Shown here piece by piece: positions 37,201-49,200 of a stretch of DNA of 64,000 nucleotides (position 1 is the first letter of the stretch; each line of letters opens with the position of its first letter). The notes under the pieces are model-generated. The model did not search any database. It worked only from the letters and a program-made list of their open reading frames with translations, and was not told where the DNA came from. The position numbers and the translations under genes are program-made. This DNA comes from Congeria kusceri (Eukaryota > Mollusca > Bivalvia > Myida > Dreissenidae), in contig CM051034.1 of assembly GCA_027627225.1 (NCBI GenBank), positions 46,315,548 through 46,379,547 of the forward strand, read 5' to 3'.

Positions 37201-40200
37201 GGAACCCTTGGAGTTATTCTATCCTTGGGAACACACCCAGTAAAGTGACACCCATCAAAATTAGAATTGGTAGGAACTCTTGTAGTTAGTCTATCCTTGG
37301 GAACACACCCAGTAAAGTGACACCAATCAAGTTAGAAAAGGTAGGAACCCTTGGAGTTATTCTATCCTTGGGAACACACCCAGTAAAGTGACACCGATCA
37401 AGTTAGAATTGGTAGGAACCCTTGGAGTTATTCTATCCTTGGAACACACCCAGTAAAGTGACACTGATTAAGTTAGAATTGGTATGAACCCTTGGAGTTA
37501 TTGTATCTTTGGGAACACACCCAGTAAAGTGACACCCATCAAGTTACAATTGGTAGGAACTCTTGGAGTTATTCTATTCTTGGGAACACACCCAGTAAAG
37601 TGACACCAATCAAGTTACAATTGGTAGGAACTCTTTGGAGTTATTCTATCCTTGGGAACATACCAAGTAAAGTGACACCAATCAAGTTACAATTGGTAGG
37701 AACCCTTGGAGTTATTCTATCCTTGGGAACACACCCAGTAAAGTGACACCAATCAAGTTAGAATTGGTAGGAACTCTTGGAGTTATTCTATCCTTGGGAA
37801 CACACCCAGTAAAGTGACACCCATCAATTTAGAATTGGTAGGAACTCTTGGAGTTATTCTATCCTTGGGAACACACCCAGTAAAGTGACACCAATCAAGT
37901 TAGAATTGGTAGGAACCCCTGGAGTTATTCTATCCTTCGGAACACACCCAGTAAAGTGACACCCATCAAGTTAGAATTGGTAGGAACTCTTGGAGTTATT
38001 CTATCCTTGGGAACACACCCAGTAAAGTGACACCAATCAAGTTAGAATTGGTAGGAACCCCTGGAGTTATTCTATCCTTCGGAACACACCCAGTAAAGTG
38101 ACACCCATCAAGTTAGAATTGGTAGGAACTCTTGGAGTTATTATATCCTTGGGAACACACCCAGTAAAGTTTACACCAATCAAGTTAGAATTGGTAGGAA
38201 CCCTTGGAGTTATTCTATCCTTGGGTACACACCCAGTAAAGTGACACCAATCAAGTTACAATAGGTAGGAACTCTTGGAGTTATTCTATCCTTGGGAACA
38301 CACCCAGTAAAGTTACACCAATCAAGTTACAATTGGTAGGAACCCTTGGAGTTATTCTATCCTTGGGAACACACCCCGTAAAGTGACACCAATCAAGTTA
38401 GAATTGGTAGGAACTCTTGGAGTTATTCTATCCTTGGGAACACACGCAGTAAAGTGACACCAATCAAGTTAGAATTGGTAGGAACTCTTGGAGTTATTCT
38501 GTCCTTGGGAACACACCCAGTAAAGTGACACCAATCAAGTTAGAATTGGTAGGAACCCTTGGAGTTATTCTATCCTTGGGAACACACCCAGTAAAGTGAC
38601 ACCCATCAAGTTAGAATTGGTAGGAGCCCTTTGAGTTATTCTATCCTTGGGAACACACCCAGTAAAGTGACACCCATCAAGTTAGAATTGGTAGGAACCC
38701 TTGGAGTTATGCTATAATTGGGAACACACCCAGTAAAGTGACACCCATTAAGTTAGAATTGGTAGGAACCCTTGGAGTTATTATATCCTTGGGAACACAC
38801 CCAGTAAAGTGACACCCATCAAGTTAGAATTGGTAGGAACCCTTGGAGTTATTCTATCCTTGGAACAGTCTTAATAAAAAAAAGCTTAAAATGATGATTT
38901 AATAGGTCACTGTCACTGTTACGCCAAATACTTGTGTAGATTGTTTCTATTCGTACCAGTTGTTTGCTTGGTAAAATAATAACACTTTCTAGCTCAAACG
39001 TCTTCATTCTAAACAAAGACTACAGTAACACTGATCATCTGACATATATAGATTGAATATAGGACTATGTATAAGGGAAAAGGGAAAAGACAAAGAAATG
39101 CAATCAATTTTTATTACAATTAAACAAATATTCTGGATAGTTATTAAAAAAAAACTTTGTATTTTTCACGGTCTTTGGACACATATATAACCTTCTAATA
39201 ATCGTGTTGAACGTAGAACTGTTTACCTGGTTGGATGTTTTTTTACACCTCGTACAGACTCCAATATCGTTACAAAAAGGGAATATTAGTGACTGGGCTG
39301 TAAAAACAACATCGTTATACCCGAAACTTCGTTACATGCGATATCGTTACAACCGATGAAATATACAGGGATCCAGCCGGCACCTTGGACTCAGCATCGT
39401 TATATGCAATATATCACTATAACCAATATCTTAACAAGTGGAGTTCACTGTATATCCCTATAGTTTTTGTCGAAATAAATGCCCATCCTTTATTTCAGTG
39501 AATAAAAATATCCTGTATTTTCATCAGAACCTGGTTGTCGGCTTGATTAAAATAAAAATATGATAAATGTTTGTTGGATGCTTCATGCATTGTAGTCCTC
39601 TGTGGAAGAAACCGTTGAGACAACAGAAGTTCCTTTGGCCTCCAGTTTTGTGAACGTTGATGAGGAAGTCTCATTAAAGGAAGAGCCCCTTTCCCCTGCC
39701 AGTAGTATTTCCTCCCGCATGAGTGAATCAGGGAGCAAATCTGGTTCTCGGAAGGGCAAAGGTAATTCTGCCAGTAGTATTTCTCCCCCGCATGCATGAA
39801 TCAGGGAACAAATGCAGTTCTCGTAAGGGCAAAGGTTATTCTGCCAGTAGTATTTCCTCCCGCATGAGTGAATCGGGGAGCAAATCCAGTTCTCGTAAGG
39901 GCAAAGGCAATTCTGCCAGTAGTATTTCCTCCCGCATGAGTGAATCAGGGAGCAAATCCAGTTCTCGAAAGGGCAAAGGTAGTCAGTTAGTTAATAGTAC
40001 TATCATGTTTTATGAGAAATTGTTTTGACTACTCTTTTTGAGAATGTATAGAATGCTATCTGACACTTCTGACTTGCATAACCGTTATTCTAACTTGACA
40101 CGTTCAGAGTTTTCTACAGACAAAGAACACAATTCACTGTTGTTAAACTACTATTCTACCACGGCACGCTGCTAGTGGTCCATATATAAAGAAGGAAAAT

Positions 40201-43200
40201 AACTGGGTTATTCTGCAACAAATTATGGGTTGAGCTTAATGTTTTTAAAATAGTTCCGGAAATTCGAAGAAATTGTTCCGTAAAATGCACGTGCTTAAAC
40301 GCGCGATAGGAAATTCTGACAAACAAATCATTTTTGCATTATGTAGCGCAATTAAACCACATTTGTACATATTTTATACTTAAGCTCACCAAAACGATTA
40401 CGTTTTGTTAAGATGTTTTTAATTTGCGCTTTTTGGCATGATATTTTCACTGTATTATATCGATAAGTATGACGTCATTCGCTCAATGTTTATCAATAAA
40501 GCTGACATCATTTTGAATTGTTTTGATTTATTGACGTCACAGAAACGCACGTGTGAATGCACTTCTTGGAAAATGGGCGGAGTATATATAAATATAGTTC
40601 TCATTCATAAGCTTTAAAAATACGAATTTTATATAAGATCGTGTTAGAATCGAAATAATTGACGGGTAACTGTTGGTTATTGCGGTAATAACCAACGGTT
40701 TGTCGTTCCGATGCTTGTTATCAAACCTCTCGGGCTACCGCCCTCGTAGTTTAATTCCTACGCATTGGAACTCCAAACCGTTGGTTATTATCGCAATAAC
40801 CAACAGTTACCAGTCAATTATTTCTTCAATAATCAACCTGAAAAAAGTAGTTCCAAAATTGTAATTGTAGAAAATGCTGTCAGGTCATGTTAGAATCAAA
40901 ACAATTTTCGCATTATTGCTGATGCCCTCGGGGTGTAATTCATACACATCAGAACTGAAAATCGTTGTTTATCGACAAATTGAACGTTATTCCTTAAATC
41001 TGAAGTTGTTTCCCATTTGTAGTCATTTTATAATAATCTGAGAACCAATTTGTAAGTATTTAATATGCTTGTTATGTTGTATGAACACGCAGCATCGACT
41101 ATCATGAATGTGCACAATTCCCAGGTGGTCGACAGTCCAGTGGCACTAGACGTGGAAGCTTCAGGTCGACCAGGAAGTCTACTGGCACTGCTGTAAGTAA
41201 TTATGCCACACATGGAAGATTTTTTTTTGCTTACGTGGATTGGTCTGTCGGTCGGTAGCCAGCTCTCCAAGTCCAACAGCTTTTAACCATTCTTCATTAA
41301 ACTTCATTAAACTTGCTGAATATGCTTGTGGCCATAATATCTCAACAAAGTTTGATAATCTGTCTAATCGCCTCAGGAATTGTTGAGTTATGGCCCTTGA
41401 ATGATCTAAAATTGGCATTTTTAGACGTTTCCGCTCTCTAAGTTCAACAGTTTTCATCCTATTTTCACCAAACTTCTGGAGAATGTTTGCGGCCAAAATA
41501 TCTCTGCCAAGTATGATAATCAGTTAAATCGCCCCTGGAAATTCAGAGTTATGGCCCTTCATTTATCTAAAATTGGCCTGTTTAGCGGTATACACTCTTC
41601 ATCCAACAGTTTTCATGCAATCGTACAAAACTTGATATTTTAAAGATTGCTTTTAACCTAGAAGGGGCGTAACTGTTTTACAAACTGCTCTTGTTAAAAC
41701 GGATTTGACTAAATGGGACAGTTCCCTTTTTGATGACAGAAAACATTATGGACCTAAGAAAGATGTGCATCACTTGAACTTTTATTTCTCATCTTTTAAT
41801 GTCACCATGTTAAAATGGCTGAAATTTTATATGAATTTTCTTAATGCAAGTAGTACCTCTATCCTACACTAACATATTTTACTTAATGCAAGTAGTACCT
41901 CTATCCTACACTAACATATTTTACTTAATGCAAGTAGTACCTCTATCCTACACTAACATATTTTACTTAATGCAAGTAGTACCTCTATCCTACACTAACA
42001 TATTTTACTTAATGCAAGTAGTACCTCTATCCTACACTAACATATTTTCATATCTATTCATTATCTTGAAAAGTGATTATATATCTTTTAACTGGTCAGT
42101 GTATTTATTATCACATTAGTAGAGTCAATATTATGGCTGAAAAATACCACATGTAACCACCTTCATTCTTTACCAATTCTAGTACAAATATTAACTTTAA
42201 ATCACTGACATCTCCTGTAGTTTATTGTCATATTGCATAAGGCTGGAAAGAATTATTCTCATATTTTGTCCTGAAGATATGACTTAAACTTCAATTGAAT
42301 AAAACTGTTAATTCAAATTATATGAAATATTACATGACCCCAGGATGACCTCAGTTCGCGGCCCAGCGACATCGAGACCTCTGATGACGACGGTGACTCC
42401 AGCGTGATTATCATGGCCCAGAGCAGCATGGCCACCGTATCCGAGTCCATCCCCAACAGTCCACACAGCTCACACTGGTAACTAGAAAACACTAGCAGGA
42501 GACATTTTTAGGTTTTTACCACTATTAACAGATTATTGTTAGATATTTTCCAGTAACGTAATGTATTTGGCAGTTGTAACAGAAATTAATGTCCATAAAT
42601 AACCATTTTATGACCAAAATGTTTCACTTCCATAATAATTATAATCTTTTTTGCCAGTTTTTCTAACCATTTCCTTATCTGTACACACTCTATCTCAAGC
42701 TCGGACACGGAGGACGACAAGGCATACAAGGCCTGGAAGAAGACGATCATGGTGGTGTGGCGTGGAATCGCAAATCACAAGTAGGTCCCCTTCATTCTTC
42801 ACAAAGTCTGACTTGCGAATCACAAGTGAGTGGCCTTTGCTCTTCACAAAGTCTGGCACCATTTTTTGTAAAAGGTCTTCGCACATGCTTCAGGGGGGCC
42901 ACCGACACTGGAAAATAGGGGAGCCGCGTCGTGGGAAAACCGGACTTAGTGCATGTGCACTTTCCGCCTACAGTGGATTTATGTTTAGAAGAGACCTCCT
43001 TGAAACAGAAAATACCATAAAAGCGGAACGTGCCGTCCTGGATTAGCCTGTGCGGACTGCACGGGCTAATCCGGGACGACACTTTACGCACATGCATTAT
43101 GACCGGTTTTCTCATGACGCGCCACAGGGAAAATTGTGAAAAATTCCCTGTCGGGAAAAATCTGGGACTTTGAATATTAACAGAAAAATTGGGAAAAAAT

Positions 43201-46200
43201 CAGGAAATTAGACCAAACGAAAAAGAAAAAATACAAAACAGAGGGAATTAAAATAGAATCTTAGAAATAAATAGACTCTGGAGACAATAATACAATGAAA
43301 TTATCATTTATTTATGTGATAAAAAGGAAACAGACGCAAAAAAGGCTAAAAGCGGTGATTTGCATCCAAATTTTGATTTAAACTGCAACCATGATGCACC
43401 GATTGGGCTAGTAATCTGACAATAAATATCAGGGAAAATCACATTTTCGTCAGGCAAACCAGGGAAATATCAGGAAATAATCAGGGAAATATCAGGAAAT
43501 AATCAGGGAAATATCAGGGAATTTTGCTTCGGACTTTCAGTGGCCACCCTGTGCTTTGAACATTTAACTTTTTGGTCCCTCCCTTCTGCCTGTTTAGGCA
43601 GGTCAGCATGTGAATTGTAGTAAATCTTTTGAAAGCACTTCCTATGGATGTTCATTTAAATATGTAGCACTTGCTTCAGCTGTTCATTAAATGTTTCCCT
43701 TAATTCAGCTGTTCATTATAATGAAGTATGTAACTCTTTTGCTGTTCCTTAAAATATGTAGTGCTTCAGCTGTTCATTAAAATATGTAGCACTTCATTCA
43801 GAGGTTCATTAAAATATGTAGCACTTTGTTCAGCTGTTCATTAATGTATGTAACTCTTCATTCAGCTGTTCTTTAAAGTATTTAACCCTTCATTCAGCTC
43901 TTCATTAAAGTATGTAACATTTCATTCAGCTGTTCATTAAAGTATGCAACGCTACCTTTTGCTGTTCCTTAACAAACATAGCACTTCTTTCAGCTGTTCA
44001 TTAAAATATGTAACACTTCTTTTGGATTTTCAATAAAATACGTAACGCTTCCTTTAAATGTTTATTTCAGCGTGTAACACTTCCTTTGGATGTTCTTTAA
44101 AATATGTAACACTTTCTATGGATGTTTATTTAAATCTGTATTACTTCCTTTAGTCATTAAATTATGTCAAACTTCCTTTCAGGTATGCCAGTGTGTTTTT
44201 GCACCCAGTGAAGGACGACTTTGCACCTGGGTATTCAGCTGTTGTTAAACGGTATGTAAATGTGTCTTAAATCATTACTGCTAAAATAACAAAGTGTAAC
44301 AAAAATGTTTAGGGTTTTCTAATAAACTTATGAGCTAGTCCAATAAATATGAGGCGCGTCGTGGGAAAACCGGACTAAATGCATGTGCGTTAAGTGTCGT
44401 CCCGGATCAGCCTGTGCAGTCCGCACAAGCTGATCCGGGACGACACTTTCTGCTTTTATGGTATTTTCTGTTTCAAGAAAGTCTCTTCTAAACATAAATC
44501 CACTGTAGGCGGAAAGTGCCGTCCTGGATTAGCCTGTGCGGATTGCACAGGCTAATCCGGGACGACACTTTACGCACATGCATTAAGACCGGTTTTCCCA
44601 CGATGCGCCTCATATATACTTTATATCACACATCATATCCTTCTTCTAAGATAGTATATGTTCATTTCATTGTTTTCATTCCAACAGCCCCGCTGAGATG
44701 TTTGCTTTTTGGGTTGTAAAATTTATTGGTATTTTTTATTTGATTTAGTTTACCAATGTATCATAAAACTCCATTCGTTTTTTTTTCAGACCAAAAGATC
44801 TGACAATAATTAAACGGCACATCGAGAATGGAACCATACGCACGACCGCCGAGTTTCAGCGGGACATGATGCTGATGTTCACGAACGCGATCATGTACAA
44901 CAACGCCAACCACGATGTGTACAGGATGGCAACGGAAATGTACAACGATGTCATGGAACAAATTGAGGTATGTAACAGAAATGTACAACGATGTCATGGA
45001 ACAAATTGAGGTATGTAACAGAAATGTACAACGAGGTCATGGAACAAATTGAGGTATGTAACAGAAATGTACAGTTATGTCATGGAACAAATTGAGGTAT
45101 GTAACAGAAATGTACAATTATGTCATGGAACAAATTGAGGTATGTAACAGAAATGTACAATTATGTCATGGAACAAATTGAGGTATGTAACAGAAATGTA
45201 CAATTATGTCATGGAACAAATTGAGGTATGACTCAGAAATGTACAACGATGTCATGGAATAAATTGAGGTATGTAACAGAAGTGTTCAATTATGTCATGG
45301 AACAAATTGAGGTATGTAACAGAAATGTACAATTATGTCATGGAACAAATTGAGGTATGTAACAGAAATGTACAATTATGTCATGGAACAAATTGAGGTA
45401 TGTAACAGAAATGTACAATTATGTCATGGAACAAATTGAGGTATGACTCAGAAATGTACAACGATGTCATGGAATAAATTGAGGTATGTAACAGAAGTGT
45501 ACAATTATGTCATGGAACAAATTGAGGTATGTAACAGAAATGTACAATGATGTCATGGAACAAATTGAGGTATGTAACAGAAATGTACAATGATGTCATG
45601 GAACAAATTGAGGTATGTAACAGAAGTGTACAATTATGTCATGGAACAAATTGAGGTATGTAACAGAAGTGTACAATTATGTCATGGAACAAATTGAGGT
45701 ATGTAACAGAAATGTACAATGATGTCATGGAACAAATTGAGGTATGTAACAGAAATGTACAACGATGTCACTGACAACATTGGGACTCGGGTGTTGTTGG
45801 GACTCTGGTGTTGTGACTGAAGGATACTTATTTAAGAAGTGTGTTATGTATTTGTTAAGTCTTTCGTTTACTTAATAATTTGATCTTTTTTTTTTACCAG
45901 GAAGTTATATGCAGCAACAACAGTTTACAACAGTTTATTTGATAACTAAGTGTGCTTTTAAAGTGAGAGTAAGGTCCGTATTCACCAACCCATTCTTAGA
46001 CTTAAGAATAAAGAATAGACTTAGACTTAAGAATAAAGAATAGACTTAGGCTTAAGAATAAAGAATAGACTTAGGCTTAAGAATAAAGAAAAGACTTAGA
46101 CTTAAGAATAAAGAAAAGACTTAGACTTAAGAATAAAGAAAAGACTTAGGCTTAAGAATAAAGAATAGACTTAGGCTTAAGAATAAAGAATAGACTTAAG

Positions 46201-49200
46201 AATAAAGAATAGACTTAGACTTAAGAATAAAGAATAGACTTAGGCTTAAGAATAAAGAACAGACTTAGACTTAAGAATAAAGAATAGACTTAGGCTTAAG
46301 AATAAAGAATAGACTTAGGCTTAAGAATAAAGAATAGACTTAGACTTAAGAATAAAGAAAAGACTTAGACTTAAGAATAAAGAATAGACTTAGACTTAAG
46401 AATAAAGAATAGACTTAAGAATAAAGAATAGACTTAGGCTTAAGAATAAAGAATAGACTTAGGCTTAAGAATAAAGAATAGACTTAGACTTAAGAATAAA
46501 GAAAACACTTAGACTTAAGAATAAATAATAGACTTAGACTTAAGAATAAAGAATAGACTTAGAATTAAGAATAAAGAATAGACTTAGGCTTAAGAATAAA
46601 GAATAGACTTAGGCTTAAGAATAAAGAATAGACTTTGACTTAAGAATAAAGAAAAGACTTAGACTCCATAATAAAGAATAGACTTAGACTTAAGAATAAA
46701 GAATAGACTTAGACTTAAGAAACAATACTTGCGCGTATGACGGGTGCGAATGTAGCTTATGCAATGTACAAATCATTCTAAATAAAAATACGAAAATTAC
46801 CTTTTTTGAATACCTAGTAAGATTTAAACTAACAGCATTCTTTTAATAGAACAGTTTCAAGAATATTCTTTATTCTTGGTATTAAGTCTAAGAATGGTTT
46901 AGTCAATGCGGGCCCAGGGCTGGTATTCACAAAGCTCCTACGGGAAATCTTGACTCAAGTTGTACTTAAGTGAAAATTTTCTATGTGAAATCCAATGATT
47001 TCTGTTTACAAAAGGGGAAAATATGAAATATCTAAGCAATATGTACAAAGACCTATACATGAAACTGAAATATCTAAGCAATATGTACAAAGACCTATAC
47101 ATGAAACAGAAATATCTAAGCAATATGTACAAAGACCTAAACATGAAACTGAAATATCTAAGCAATATGTACAAAGACCTATACATGAAACTGAAATATC
47201 TAAGCAATATGTACAGAGACCTATACATGAAACTGAAATATCTAATCAATATGTACAAAGACCTATACATGAAACTGAAATATCTAAGCAATATGTACAG
47301 AGACCTATACATGAAACTGAAATATCTAAGCAATATGTACAACGACCTAAACATGAAACTGAAATATCTAAGCAATATGTACAAAGACCTATACATGAAA
47401 CTGAAATATCTAAGCAATATGTACAAAGACCTATACATGAAACTGAAATATCTAAGCAATATGTACAAAGACCTATACATGAAACTGAAATATCTAATCA
47501 ATATGTACAGAGACCTATACATGAAACTGCTACAGACATAAGGAATTTTATGTATTTAAGAAATTTACTTAAGTTTTCCCATAGGAGCTTTGTGAATACG
47601 GGCCCAGGGGTGGTATTCGCGAAGCATCTTAAGTTAATTGTTATCCTTATCCTTAAATTTGGAAATTTCCTCACCTGTATAATTCCATATATTCCATATA
47701 GAAACAGTTTAGCATTAAGTAACACTTTAAAATAGCATCAATGTGAAAGTGTTATTTTAGCAATATCAACAACATATGCATCTGTTTATTAAATAAAGAA
47801 ATATAATACATTCAAATTTTGCACTTAAGTGAAAATATTTAAGAAATTACTTCATGTTTTGTGAATACCAGCCCAGGCCCAGTGACTATGAAAGTTCTCA
47901 ATCGCAAACTTAGTCCCAACTTAAAATATCTACCAATGAAAATGCTTGTCACACATGGATATTAAAATATCTACCAATGAAATTGCTTGTCACACAAAAT
48001 ATCTACCAATTAAAATGCTTGTCACATATGGATGGTAAAATATCTACCAATGAAACTGCTTGTCACACAAAATATCTACCAATGAAAATGCTTGTCACAC
48101 AAAATATCTACCAATGAAAATGCTTGTCACACAAAATATCTACCAATGAAAATGCTTGTCACACATCGATGGCTCAGCGCAAAACTATGCTATATAACAT
48201 GTATTCAACAGAGACAAGAAAAATGATTGGTTTTTCTGTATTGCAGCAATACGCCAGCACTCAGCTGATGTTGCAGAACACAGAGGCAAAACTCCTGCGA
48301 CCCACACGGAGGAATGAAAGCAGTGACAAGGTACGTAGGCTTTGAAGTAATGCCATTATAAACAAAGTGAAATGTTTCAGCCGCGACAGCAGGAGAGAAC
48401 TTTTATAATCAGCACGAGGTCTTTTATTTATTGCAAGTGGCCAATTGCCAAAACAACACGGCACAATACAAAAACACATAACCAGCACAAATGAATAAAA
48501 CTGGAGTCACCGCCTTGGAGCGGTCAATGCAAAGCATTGGGGGGTTTAAACCGGTTTGTGGGTACCCGAACCTCACACTTGCCATCTTCAGAAATGTTTA
48601 ATGAAAACTTTGACAAAGTACATAGACTCAAAACACATGTTAAGCCATGTCAATCTTGGACAGTTTCACTTGTTTACAGAATGAGTTGTTATTCACATAA
48701 AAATGTTCATGTTCAAAACGTTGGTGCTTGTTCTTTGATTGCAACTTTAGTGTTGAGTACTGAATTGACACGCAGATCTATTTTAGAAAATTACTTTTTA
48801 TGATACTATTTTCTAGATCTGTCACAGTGTGTCTATGAAGAGTTTTGAAGAAGCTTTTCAATGGGTAGTGTACTAATTTCCTCTCCGAAAATGAAATCAC
48901 ACCACTGATGGGTTAATACAGTGTCATCGACAGTGGAAAGGGTGATAAATAACCCCTGCAGGAAACAATTAGGGAATCTGACAATTCTGAACAAATAAGG
49001 AAACATTTAGAGATTTTTACCAAATATGAAAGAACAAGATCAAAAGTACATGTAATAAAATGCCAGTAGATATTGCAAATAATTGTTGTGGCAAAAAAAA
49101 CCACATCATAATTGCATATATAAACAAGTAAAATGATAGTGGACATATCAAAAAAGGGAAAATGAAAGCCATACATTTCTATACACTAATATAAACTAAT

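Noticed and set aside
35478..38868. Possible CRISPR array or satellite
   Set aside because: The units are contiguous, with no spacers of unique sequence, and the unit overlaps a coding exon end. It is a minisatellite in a eukaryotic intron.
41844..42119. 91-codon open frame with a repeated MQVVPLSYTNIFYL peptide
   Set aside because: It is the 42-bp minisatellite in BRD8 intron 14; open only because the unit is 14 codons.
46995..47735. Long open frames (up to 246 codons) on both strands
   Set aside because: They come from a 42-bp tandem repeat whose length is a multiple of three, so an open unit stays open. There is no conserved domain, and the array sits inside a MITE.
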